This document shows positions 1 through 8,128 of a stretch of DNA of 64,000 bases, piece by piece. A program made the position numbers and the translations under genes. Each line of letters begins with the position of its first letter. Position 1 is the stretch's first letter. Source of the stretch: Aquidulcibacter paucihalophilus (GTDB lineage: Bacteria; Pseudomonadota; Alphaproteobacteria; Caulobacterales; Aquidulcibacteraceae); the NCBI RefSeq assembly GCF_002105465.1, contig NZ_NCSQ01000169.1, positions 1 to 64,000 on the forward strand, in the 5' to 3' direction. Under the pieces are notes generated by a model. It made no database searches. It was not told the DNA's origin and saw nothing but the letters and a program-made list of their open reading frames with translations.

Positions 1-60
1 GCACTTCTGTCAGTTTTGTCAGGTCTAGCCTTAGGGCTTTCAAAATTCTGTTTGGTCAAA

Positions 61-309
61 CTATCTTTGGGTCACGGCGAAAAATAACGCGGCTAACAAG
101 CCTAGTCCTCCCACCGCAAGCACTGCTGGCCAGACTAAGAAGCCTATGCCCGCAATGATCCCGGCGGGAACCCAGCCAAAGGCCAGACCTAGAAACCACC
201 CCCACTCCCCGATTGCATAGCCCCAGCCGCCGAGAAACACCAAGACCACAAATAGGAACTTCAGGAACCCAAACAGGCCTTTGTCGATATCCTCATTAAA
301 TACATCCAT
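61..309 (-). CDS. Small hydrophobic membrane protein, unknown function
   Basis: About 82 residues. After a short acidic N-terminus (MDVFNEDIDKG) the protein is almost entirely hydrophobic, with two to three probable membrane segments rich in Gly, Phe and Trp, ending in TQR. It resembles many small inner-membrane proteins of unknown role and I do not recognise a family. ATG at 309 is preferred over an in-frame TTG at 321 because a GGGG stretch lies about 7 bases upstream of it. It stands alone, convergent with nothing visible at the window edge. The protein-like composition makes it likely real; no function is assigned. Confidence 0.6.
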   Translation of the reverse strand: MDVFNEDIDKGLFGFLKFLFVVLVFLGGWGYAIGEWGWFLGLAFGWVPAGIIAGIGFLVWPAVLAVGGLGLLAALFFAVTQR

Positions 310-498
310 TCCAAACCCCAATGAATACGTAAAATTGATTGCTCACAAGCCGCTATGGGTGACCATACAGCATGCGGTGTCAAGGGGTTTAGGTTTATGA
401 GTGCTAAAGTGAGGGTCGCCCAAACTCAGCCAATTGGGGACCATATGGGGACCAAACTTTAGTCCCCGCCATTTCAACCAGCTAAGTCTTTGATTTAA

Positions 499-573
<75 letters not shown>

Positions 574-757
574 GCCGTTACGGCGTTCAGACTGCTGTGT
601 GCAGCGGTCTGTCAGGAAGGCGGGTTCATAGCGGACGGGTGGCGGTGCTGCAAGGGGCAGCGGCAGGCGCGTTGCAGGGCAGGCCCGCTTGGCACAGGCG
701 TGCGGTTTGGTTCATAAGTCGAAGCAACAGACGAGGTTGTGACAAAGGGGCCAAGGG

Positions 758-2134
758 ATGATTTCTGCGCTGGACATTTTCCGTATCGGCATTGGCCCAT
801 CAAGTTCCCATACGGTCGGACCTATGCGGATCGCCGTGCGGTTCCTGGCCGATTTGGAGCGGCTTGGTCTTTTGAGTTCGGTGGCCCGTCTATCTGTATC
901 TTTACAAGGCTCGCTCGCCTATACCGGCGCAGGTCACCGTACCCCTGAAGCGGTCTATTTGGGTCTACTTGGTTTTAAGCCCGAGACAACAGACCCCGAA
1001 GAGGCCGAACGAGCCCTTCAGACCCTTCATGAGACGCGGCACTTACGCTTGGCTTCGGGGCAAACCATCCTGTTTGATCCAAAGGCGGATTTGATTTTTG
1101 ATTTTGAGACCCCGCCCAAACTTCATCCCAATGGCATGGCTTTGCGCGCTTTCAATGCTGCGGGCGATGTACTTGCCGATCAAACCTTTTATTCGACCGG
1201 CGGGGGCTTTATCGCGAGCCAACGACAATTGGAAACGCCCTTGGCCAATGATCTGGTGGGTGGTGGTCCTGAGGGCCCCTTTGCCTTCACCTCGGCCGCA
1301 GACTTATTGGCCTTGTGCCAAGATCATGGCCTAACCATCGCTGAAGTTCTGCTGGCGTGTGAAGATCGCAAGCGTGAGCGTACCGAGACGTTGGCGTCCC
1401 TAGATACAATTGCCCAGGCAATGGCTGCCTGTATCGCACGTGGGCTGGTTCAAAAAGGCATTTTGCCCGGTGGGTTGCAGGTGCGCCGCCGGGCACCCGA
1501 GCTCTATGAGAAGCTGACGAGCTCTCCCCAATCTAATGAGCGGGAGGCCCTATTCGACTGGCTTAATGTCTATGCCATGGCGGTGAACGAGGAAAATGCT
1601 GCGGGCGGCCGCGTCGTTACGGCACCCACCAATGGTGCAGCTGGGATTATCCCGGCCATTTTGCGCTTTTACTTGTTGGACGCGAAAGTGCCGCCTTCGG
1701 CCGTTCATACCTACCTTCTGACCGCTGCGGCCATCGGCATTCTCTATAAGCAACGCGCTTCTATTTCAGGGGCAGAGATGGGCTGTCAGGGAGAGGTAGG
1801 GGTTGCGTGCTCGATGGCGGCGGGTGGTCTGGCTGCCGTTTGGGGCGGTAGTCCAACGCAGGTAGCCAATGCGGCTGAAATCGGGATGGAGCATAATCTG
1901 GGCCTGACCTGTGATCCGGTTGGCGGGTTGGTGCAGATCCCCTGTATTGAGCGCAACGCCTTGGCGGCTGTAAAGGCGGCTAATGCGGCCCGCCTTGCCC
2001 TGCAAACTGAGCAGCCCGCGCGCGTGACTTTGGACCAAGTAATTGAAACCATGCGGCAAACAGGGCTTGATATGTCATCTAAATATAAAGAAACCAGCCT
2101 AGGTGGCTTGGCTGTGAATGTGGTGGAATGTTGA
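758..2134 (+). CDS. sdaA: L-serine ammonia-lyase, iron-sulfur type
   Basis: Converts L-serine to pyruvate and ammonia in the cytoplasm. The 458-residue length and single-chain layout match the bacterial SdaA type, with the beta domain first and the catalytic alpha domain second. The N-terminus has the family signature [13 protein letters not shown] (about residues 12-24). The C-terminal half carries the cysteines that hold the 4Fe-4S cluster (C343, C385 in TCDPVGG, C396 in IPCIERN) and the glycine-rich [12 protein letters not shown] segment. The ATG at 758 follows AAGGG closely. The acetyltransferase gene lies 53 bases downstream on the same strand and may be cotranscribed. Confidence 0.96.
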   Translation: MISALDIFRIGIGPSSSHTVGPMRIAVRFLADLERLGLLSSVARLSVSLQGSLAYTGAGHRTPEAVYLGLLGFKPETTDPEEAERALQTLHETRHLRLASGQTILFDPKADLIFDFETPPKLHPNGMALRAFNAAGDVLADQTFYSTGGGFIASQRQLETPLANDLVGGGPEGPFAFTSAADLLALCQDHGLTIAEVLLACEDRKRERTETLASLDTIAQAMAACIARGLVQKGILPGGLQVRRRAPELYEKLTSSPQSNEREALFDWLNVYAMAVNEENAAGGRVVTAPTNGAAGIIPAILRFYLLDAKVPPSAVHTYLLTAAAIGILYKQRASISGAEMGCQGEVGVACSMAAGGLAAVWGGSPTQVANAAEIGMEHNLGLTCDPVGGLVQIPCIERNALAAVKAANAARLALQTEQPARVTLDQVIETMRQTGLDMSSKYKETSLGGLAVNVVEC

Positions 2135-2187
2135 CGCAAGCTTTGCCCCACGCGAGGGCGCAGAAAAGGTAACGTTAGGAAAACACA

Positions 2188-2814
2188 ATGGATATCCAAT
2201 TACCGGAGGGGATGAAGCAAGCCGTTGCCGAAGATTGGCGACAATTAGGCTCGATCACCGCAGAGGCCTTTTATGAGGATCCGGTCAATCGCTGGATATT
2301 TGGCAAGCCCAAGACTTTGGATGCTGTTTTCCCTTTCTTGGCCCGAACGCATTATCTCAAGCATGGCTTTTGCCATATGATTGGAAATGGCGGCGCTGCG
2401 ATGTGGTTGCCTTGGGGGGCGCCAAGCGAGGTGTCACCGTTGGCGACGGTTCAGATCGCTTGGGCACTGGTATCGACTGGATCGGCTGACGCCATTGTGC
2501 GCGCGATGGATGCCGGTGCCCGCATGCAGGCCAATCACCCCCGTGAACCGCATCTCTATCTGTTCACCTTGGGCACAAGGCTGGCTAATCGGGGCAAAGG
2601 CCTTGGCAAAGCTTTGTTTGCACCGGTATTGGCGGCTTGCGATCGCACCGAGACACCGGTCTATCTCGAAAATTCAAATCCGGCCAATGAGGGCTTTTAT
2701 CGGTCGCATGGATTTGAGTCGCAAGGATATTTTCCCTGTGGCAAGGATCGCGACGGACAGACGGCACCACTTCTGCAAAAAATGTGGCGGGAGCCACGGG
2801 CGCCATCCTGCTAA
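2188..2814 (+). CDS. GNAT-family N-acetyltransferase
   Basis: A 208-residue protein with the Gcn5-related acetyltransferase fold. The acetyl-CoA loop is visible as RLANRGKGLGKALFAPVLAACD (about residues 131-152, a Q/RxxGxG/A-type motif), followed by YLENSNPANEGFYRSHGFE, the usual beta5/alpha4 end of the domain. The family moves an acetyl group from acetyl-CoA to an amine; the substrate cannot be told from sequence. It follows sdaA in the same direction. The next gene is separated by a terminator at 3007-3027. Confidence 0.85.
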   Translation: MDIQLPEGMKQAVAEDWRQLGSITAEAFYEDPVNRWIFGKPKTLDAVFPFLARTHYLKHGFCHMIGNGGAAMWLPWGAPSEVSPLATVQIAWALVSTGSADAIVRAMDAGARMQANHPREPHLYLFTLGTRLANRGKGLGKALFAPVLAACDRTETPVYLENSNPANEGFYRSHGFESQGYFPCGKDRDGQTAPLLQKMWREPRAPSC

Positions 2815-2878
2815 GGAAACCGGTAGCATTATCCGTTAGGCGACATCTATGGTTGACCACTGTATGGCCTTAACGTAT

Positions 2879-2908
2879 TTGTGATCAAAACCTTCAGCAA
2901 GATATACC
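2879..2908 (+). promoter_or_regulatory. Candidate sigma-70-type promoter ahead of TBDR or leader RNA
   Basis: TTGTGA (2879-2884) and TATACC (2903-2908) are separated by 18 bases. Each hexamer matches the housekeeping consensus at four of six positions. It lies between the acetyltransferase gene and a strong terminator at 3007, so a transcript from here would be about 115 bases if it stops there. Weak evidence from sequence alone. Confidence 0.3.
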
Positions 2909-3006
2909 ATTTTGATTTGAAACCCGCGGGATTTCTGTCAGAAGCAACCTAACGGCGTCTGGGGCTGCTCAGCGGTAGCATGCTCTGTACTGGTCGCCTT
3001 TGCACG

Positions 3007-3027
3007 GCCCCCCTTTGGGGCTTTTTT
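3007..3027 (+). terminator. Rho-independent terminator
   Basis: GCCCC (3007-3011) and GGGGC (3017-3021) form a GC stem around the loop CCTTT, followed directly by six T (3022-3027). It lies 28 bases before the TBDR start. It therefore ends transcription from upstream, or acts as an attenuator in the TBDR leader. Confidence 0.75.
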
Positions 3028-3054
3028 CGTGAGAAACGGGGGAAGTTTGAGTAA

Positions 3055-6039
3055 ATGCTAAAAAATAATCACAAATTGGCCCTTGCCGTAACGGCAAGCA
3101 CAATCGCATTGGTAATGGGCGCTCCCACCCTGGCCTTGGCCCAAACGGCCCCAGCAGCGGCGGAAACCCCCCAGGTTGAGACCATCATTGTGACTGGCTC
3201 GCGTATTCAAACCGCGACCAATCGCGCCATTTCGCCGGTTCGCGTCATTGATTCAGAAGCGATTCGAGCAACTGGTCTGATCGATATTGACGAAGTGCTG
3301 AAGCAGCAGAACCAATTCCTGCCATCCAATGGTGCGACCACCAACCCAACTTTGTTGGAATCCCACGGTGCTTCGACGCTCGACATGCGTGGCTTGGGCC
3401 AGAACCGTACCTTGGTCTTGGTCAATGGCCAGCGCGTGACGCCAAACGGCTTCCGCAACTCGGCAGACGTGAACTCAATTCCTTCGGCCTTGATCTCGCG
3501 CATTGAAACCCTGACCGGTGGTGCTGCGGCTGTTTATGGTGCAGACGCCGTTGCGGGCGTGACCAATTATATCCTTCGTGACAATTATGAAGGCCTTGAA
3601 GTTGCCGTGAATGGCGGCATTTCTGAGCAGGGCGACGCAGAAAGCTATAGCATTGGCATCACCGGCGGCATGAACTTCTTTGAAGATCGCGCCAATATTG
3701 TCCTGCATGCCAGCTATGCCGATCGTGGCGACCTGAAGCGCGAGGACCGCTCTTGGGCACTGCCAGAAGTCAATGACGCTGGCCAGTTCATCCAGACCTT
3801 CCCGACAGCAGGCGGCGCGTTCACCCGTTGGACCAGCGCTACCACCCCTCCTGCCGGTACGGCTGCCCCGACTTTTGCCTATGGTCCAGACGGCACCTTG
3901 GGCACCACGGCAGGCACGCAAGCCTTCTCGCAGTTTGAAGCCTTCCAAAACCCGAATGACCGCACCAATGCCGCAATTTTCGGTACATTCAAGTTGGCCA
4001 AATGGGCTGAATTCTATGGCCGCGGCACCTATTCGCTGATCAATAACACCAGCCAACAGGTTCCTGTTCGCTCCAACGGAAACACGGCCGGTATTGCCCC
4101 GGCGGTTGCCGGCGGTGCCAACATCGTCACCCAAGGCGACGTGTTGATTCAGCGTACCAATCCGTTCCTGACCCCACAAATCCTCGCGATTTTGAACCCC
4201 GTTGGCGGCACGTCTCTGTTCAATCTGAACGCAGCGGGCACCGGTCCGGGTACGGACGCTGCCCGCTTCCGCGTCGCAAAGACCCTGATTGAATTGGGCC
4301 CGATCATCGACGAGACAGAGCGGACCAGCCATCAAGTCGTGGTGGGTGTGCGCGGTGAATTAACCGACAACATCAAGTACGACCTGTCCTATGTGACGGG
4401 CAAAAGCATTGAAGAAGTTCAACGTATTGGCTGGGGCTCGTGGAGCCGCTTTCAGCAAGCAACCAATGTCACCAGCGTTGGTGGTCAAGCAGCTTGCGTC
4501 AACCCAGCCAATGGCTGCGTGCCCTTCAATCTGTTCGGACCATCGGCTGCCAGTGCGGCTGCTGTGGCTTGGATCCAAGGCGATACCAGCGAATTGTTCA
4601 ACAAGCGCAACCGCCATCAGGACATTTTGTCCTTGAACATTTCGGGTGACACCACCGGCTTCTTCTCCTTGCCCGGCGGTCCAGTCGGCTGGGCCGTGGG
4701 GGCAGAGCGTCGCGAAGAATTTGGTAACTCCGTCTTCGGGCCACGCGCCTTCACCCGGGACACTTTGCACACCCAAGGCGCACGCGCCAATCTGGTGGCA
4801 GACTTTGAATTGACTGAATATTACGGCGAATTGCGTCTGCCTGTCCTGGCCGACAAGCCCTATTTCAAGCAATTCGACGTGGAAGCAGCAGGTCGGTGGA
4901 GCGACCATTCTCGTTCCGGCGACTATGACACTTGGAAGCTTGGTGTGAACTGGGCGGTGAACGATACTCTCCGTTTGCGCGGCTCTAAGCAAACCGTCGT
5001 ACGTGGTCCCAACATTGGTGAATTCTTCGGTGCCGCCGTCGAAGCTCCAATCACCGGCACAGGTCGCCCGACCGATTATTGCTCAGACCCAGCGCGCTTC
5101 AATGTGCCAACTGCGCTATGTACGGCGCTTGGGGCCCCTTCCACACCGGGCTATATCCCTGTCGTTGGCACGGGCTTGCCCTTGATCGACAATGCGGTGG
5201 CAGTCCAAGGCGGTGGTGAAGCAATCAAGCCAGAGTCGGGTGAGACCTATACCTATGGCTTCGTCTTCACCCCACAGTTCGTCCCAGGCCTCTCGGTTGT
5301 GGTGGATTATTACAATATCCAAATTGATGACGCGATCGGTTCGATCACGCCAATCCAATTGATGGATAGCTGCTATCTGGTGCTGCAAGACCCCAATAGC
5401 GCGCTGTGTAAGAAGATCACCCGCGATGCCAATGGTCGGGTTATCCGGTTCGACCAACGCGACACCAACTTGACCTTGCTCAAGACCTCGGGGATCGACT
5501 TCTCCATCTATTATAATGCAAAGCTGCCAGAAGCATTGCCGGGCGACCGGATCAATATCAGCTTCCAAGGCGGTACGGTGGACAGCTTCGTCCGCCTGCT
5601 GTTCCCAGCCGACAATCTGTTTGATTGCGCGGGTGACTTTGGCGGTGGCGCTTGTTCGGATGCAGGTACCGGTATCCGCGCGATCCCAGCTTTCCGCTCT
5701 AACCTTGCGGTGGCGTGGATTGATGGCCCGCTGACCATCCGTGGTGCGTGGCGTTACCAAGGCCAAGTCGATGCGTTGATCAAGCGGGTTCCTGAACCCC
5801 AGTGGCGCAACGTGGCTCCAAACCTCAATAACGTCCAGCATATTGACGCTTGGGACTATTTTGACTTGGGCTTCTCGTATCGCATTAATGATAATTTGCG
5901 CATTGGCGGTACGATCAGCAATGTGTTTGATAAAGAGCCCCCGATCTTGGGCTCGGCTCAACAAGATGCCAATACGCTTCCAAACCAATATGACATCATT
6001 GGTCGCCGCTATGCGATCAATCTAGTCTGGAAAATGTAA
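3055..6039 (+). CDS. TonB-dependent outer-membrane receptor
   Basis: A 994-residue outer-membrane active transporter that draws energy from TonB-ExbBD. Visible in order are a signal peptide ending at ALAQT (about residues 1-30), a TonB-box-like stretch VETIIVTGSR (about 41-50), a plug domain with the TLDMRGLGQNRTLVLVNGQRV motif (about 105-126) and the YGADAVAGVTNYIL element. A long beta-barrel follows, ending in an aromatic strand (INLVWKM) with a terminal-type aromatic near the end. The 'RGLGQNRTLVLVNG' subtype is common in alphaproteobacteria and is not tied to one substrate. A leader with a terminator-like hairpin lies before it and a terminator follows it. Confidence 0.93.
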   Translation: MLKNNHKLALAVTASTIALVMGAPTLALAQTAPAAAETPQVETIIVTGSRIQTATNRAISPVRVIDSEAIRATGLIDIDEVLKQQNQFLPSNGATTNPTLLESHGASTLDMRGLGQNRTLVLVNGQRVTPNGFRNSADVNSIPSALISRIETLTGGAAAVYGADAVAGVTNYILRDNYEGLEVAVNGGISEQGDAESYSIGITGGMNFFEDRANIVLHASYADRGDLKREDRSWALPEVNDAGQFIQTFPTAGGAFTRWTSATTPPAGTAAPTFAYGPDGTLGTTAGTQAFSQFEAFQNPNDRTNAAIFGTFKLAKWAEFYGRGTYSLINNTSQQVPVRSNGNTAGIAPAVAGGANIVTQGDVLIQRTNPFLTPQILAILNPVGGTSLFNLNAAGTGPGTDAARFRVAKTLIELGPIIDETERTSHQVVVGVRGELTDNIKYDLSYVTGKSIEEVQRIGWGSWSRFQQATNVTSVGGQAACVNPANGCVPFNLFGPSAASAAAVAWIQGDTSELFNKRNRHQDILSLNISGDTTGFFSLPGGPVGWAVGAERREEFGNSVFGPRAFTRDTLHTQGARANLVADFELTEYYGELRLPVLADKPYFKQFDVEAAGRWSDHSRSGDYDTWKLGVNWAVNDTLRLRGSKQTVVRGPNIGEFFGAAVEAPITGTGRPTDYCSDPARFNVPTALCTALGAPSTPGYIPVVGTGLPLIDNAVAVQGGGEAIKPESGETYTYGFVFTPQFVPGLSVVVDYYNIQIDDAIGSITPIQLMDSCYLVLQDPNSALCKKITRDANGRVIRFDQRDTNLTLLKTSGIDFSIYYNAKLPEALPGDRINISFQGGTVDSFVRLLFPADNLFDCAGDFGGGACSDAGTGIRAIPAFRSNLAVAWIDGPLTIRGAWRYQGQVDALIKRVPEPQWRNVAPNLNNVQHIDAWDYFDLGFSYRINDNLRIGGTISNVFDKEPPILGSAQQDANTLPNQYDIIGRRYAINLVWKM

Positions 6040-6065
6040 TCGGTATTTGCAAGCGCAAACGAAAG

Positions 6066-6088
6066 CGGCCCGCCTCTCAGGCGGGCCG
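6066..6088 (+). terminator. Hairpin terminator after TBDR
   Basis: A perfect 9-base-pair stem, CGGCCCGCC (6066-6074) with GGCGGGCCG (6080-6088), has the loop TCTCA. TT and then GACGTTTT follow. It separates the TBDR from the serine hydrolase gene. Confidence 0.75.
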
Positions 6089-6141
6089 TTGACGTTTTAT
6101 GGCCTCGGGTGCCAAACAAATCTCAAAAAAAGGGACGAGAG

Positions 6142-7359
6142 ATGAAGCGGTTTGGAACCTATGCCTTGCGTGGAAGTCTCGCTGTGGTGCTGATTCTGGC
6201 CATGGCGATTGGCTGGTCGAGCTGGCAGGGCAGACAGCGCGGCGGTTGGACGCCGACAACCTGGCAGCTCGCCAATAAGGATTTGGGACTTGCTGCGATG
6301 ATTCAGCGCGAGCTTGATCGCGAAACCAAGGCCAATTCAAACATTCCAGGCCAACTCTTGTATGTCTCAGCACCCAGTCTGGGCTTGGATCAAAGCTTTG
6401 CGTCCGGGGAGGGCTTGAGCCCAACGGATGACGTGCGGGTGGCCTCCAACACCAAAACTTTTGTGGCCGCCATGGCTCTCCAATTGGTAGAGGCTGGAAA
6501 ATTGTCGCTGGATGGTCCAATTGGCCCCGCGCTTTCCCCGCCGGTCAAGGCCATGATGACCCAGAATGGCTATCAGATTGATACGATCACGCTGCGGCAA
6601 CTTCTGAACCATACTTCAGGCATTCCAGACTATTTTGGCGTCACCCTGTTTGAAGTTTTGGCGCTGGTGCCCAATGCCTATGGCATTTCCGCGCATTGGA
6701 CCGCAGAAGCTGAGATCTGGTTTGCGGTGACTCTGGGCAAGAAAGATGTAGTGGGCGAGAACTTCGCTTATTCCGACACCAATTATCTGATTGCAGCCGA
6801 CATGATTAAGCACGCGATTGGAGCCCCAACGATTGGGATCGCTGCCCGCAGCATGTTGTCTTGGCCAAAGATTGGGGCGGATGAAACCTATTGGGAAGCG
6901 ATGGAGCCAGAACCGGCAGGCACACGGCGTATCTTACAATATCGCGGGGCCATCCAAGACTCCGCTGTTGATGTTTCCTATGACCAATATGGTGGTGGAG
7001 GCCTGGTCATGAGTATGGATGACTTAGGTCGGGCCACGCGCGCTGTGGTGCGGGGCGAGGTTTTTGCCAATCCAGTGGCAACCCGATTGCTGATGCAAAC
7101 GCCAGGTCCTGATTCCAAGGGTGAAGGCTACGCGCTTGGCCTCTATCCCACCAAATTGCATGGAGAGTTGTGCTGGGGCCATGCCGGTTTCTGGGGCACG
7201 TCTGCGGTCTATTGTCCGCGTCTAGACCTCACGCTGGCGCGCTCAAATGGCCAAGCCAATGCGGAACAGCGCGATAGGGAGGGTGCAGGCGCGCTCTCGG
7301 CCCTGATCCTTGCCGCTCAAGCCGCAGAGCGAGAACGAGCTAAGGTCACCAAGAACTGA
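6142..7359 (+). CDS. Membrane-anchored serine hydrolase, beta-lactamase/DD-peptidase fold
   Basis: A 405-residue serine hydrolase of the class C beta-lactamase-like family, which includes esterases and peptidases. An N-terminal membrane segment (AVVLILAMAIGWSSW) anchors it or serves as an uncleaved signal. Catalytic motifs are visible: SNTK (SxxK) in RVASNTKTFVAAMAL, YSDTNY at the second motif, and HAG (HxG) in WGHAGFWGT near the C-terminus. The ATG at 6142 is chosen over an upstream in-frame start at 6109 because GGGACGAGAG precedes it. Its last 43 bases overlap the convergent P-loop gene. The substrate is unknown; antibiotic hydrolysis should not be assumed. Confidence 0.88.
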   Translation: MKRFGTYALRGSLAVVLILAMAIGWSSWQGRQRGGWTPTTWQLANKDLGLAAMIQRELDRETKANSNIPGQLLYVSAPSLGLDQSFASGEGLSPTDDVRVASNTKTFVAAMALQLVEAGKLSLDGPIGPALSPPVKAMMTQNGYQIDTITLRQLLNHTSGIPDYFGVTLFEVLALVPNAYGISAHWTAEAEIWFAVTLGKKDVVGENFAYSDTNYLIAADMIKHAIGAPTIGIAARSMLSWPKIGADETYWEAMEPEPAGTRRILQYRGAIQDSAVDVSYDQYGGGGLVMSMDDLGRATRAVVRGEVFANPVATRLLMQTPGPDSKGEGYALGLYPTKLHGELCWGHAGFWGTSAVYCPRLDLTLARSNGQANAEQRDREGAGALSALILAAQAAERERAKVTKN

Positions 7360-7967
7360 CGGGCTTGATCGATCTCATAGCGGGTTGCGCAGCGCAGGAC
7401 TTCCCCGCCTTGGGCTTGGATTAGTCGGCTAATCTCCACATAGCGCGGGCGGCGTGCTTGGTGGGTTGCCCATGCCCAACGAATGGGATGTTCGGCTTCC
7501 AAAAGGCGCGGCCAATCCTCACGACAGCCGGGAAAGACATCCGCCTTAGAACTGGCGCGCTGCACAGAGCGGCGTATCACTTGGGCCATCACAAGCCATA
7601 AGGGCATGTCCAGCCAAACCAGGTGGGTGACCTGCGGCATCACGATCGGGCGGGTAATGGCATAATTGCCTGCTAGAACCCAGGCATCTTGCGAGGTCGC
7701 AGCCCGTACATCGGCCAAAAACGATTCAGGTTCTTCATTCGAACGATCATACCAGCCAGGTCGCCAATTCATCTGGTCCAGCTCGAGATGCGCAATGCCG
7801 GCCTCCTTGGCCAGTTTTTCGGCAAATGTCGATTTGCCAGAACCACTTGTGCCGATCACCAGCACGCGTGGGCCGAAACGGGTCGAGGTGGGTGCGGGCA
7901 TGTTTGGTTGGCTTTCATGGGCGTGATCGGAAGGGGGGGGAGGCTTTAGCCTAAACCTAAGCCACAC
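7317..7967 (-). CDS. P-loop nucleotide kinase-like ATPase (adenylate-kinase-like)
   Basis: A 216-residue cytoplasmic protein with a Walker A motif GTSGSGKST (about residues 39-47). LDQMNWRPGWYDR and an Arg-rich lid-like region follow, as in the 'DNA topology modulation protein FlaR'/adenylate-kinase-like group of small kinases. The family probably phosphorylates small molecules or nucleotides; the substrate is not known. The start is a GTG at 7967, supported by a strong AGGAGG 4-9 bases upstream; the first ATG-type Met (7901) has no Shine-Dalgarno. The 3' end overlaps the convergent serine hydrolase by 43 bases. Confidence 0.8.
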   Translation of the reverse strand: MWLRFRLKPPPPSDHAHESQPNMPAPTSTRFGPRVLVIGTSGSGKSTFAEKLAKEAGIAHLELDQMNWRPGWYDRSNEEPESFLADVRAATSQDAWVLAGNYAITRPIVMPQVTHLVWLDMPLWLVMAQVIRRSVQRASSKADVFPGCREDWPRLLEAEHPIRWAWATHQARRPRYVEISRLIQAQGGEVLRCATRYEIDQARQFLVTLARSRSAA

Positions 7968-7988
7968 GCACCCTCCTAGGGCACACCC

Positions 7989-8026
7989 ATCACGTGATCC
8001 GAGAGGGAGATCACGTTTCTGTGATC
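7989..8026. promoter_or_regulatory. Tandem palindromes, candidate operators of the divergent promoter
   Basis: ATCACGTGAT (7989-7998, perfect 10-base palindrome) and GATCAC-N6-GTGATC (8009-8026, perfect arms) share the half-site ATCAC, with centres 24 bases apart. They lie between the kinase gene (minus) and the TBDR at 8129 (plus). Spacing near two helical turns suggests paired binding of one regulator; the protein is not identifiable here. Confidence 0.5.
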
Positions 8027-8128
8027 AGCTTTTCACAAAACTGACGCCGGAACGACGTCAGCCTGTCACGCCACAGCTTTATTCGCCGCCCCGGAAATAG
8101 GCGCTGTGCGCCTGCGGAGGGGATTCCG

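Noticed and set aside
5116-5988. 290-codon minus-strand frame inside the first TBDR
   Set aside because: Shadow of the receptor gene; TBDR codon usage leaves long antisense frames open. The same applies to 3475-4335 and 36373-37164.
6142-7359. Calling the serine hydrolase a beta-lactamase resistance gene
   Set aside because: The SxxK and HxG motifs define a broad hydrolase family; nothing in the sequence shows antibiotic hydrolysis.
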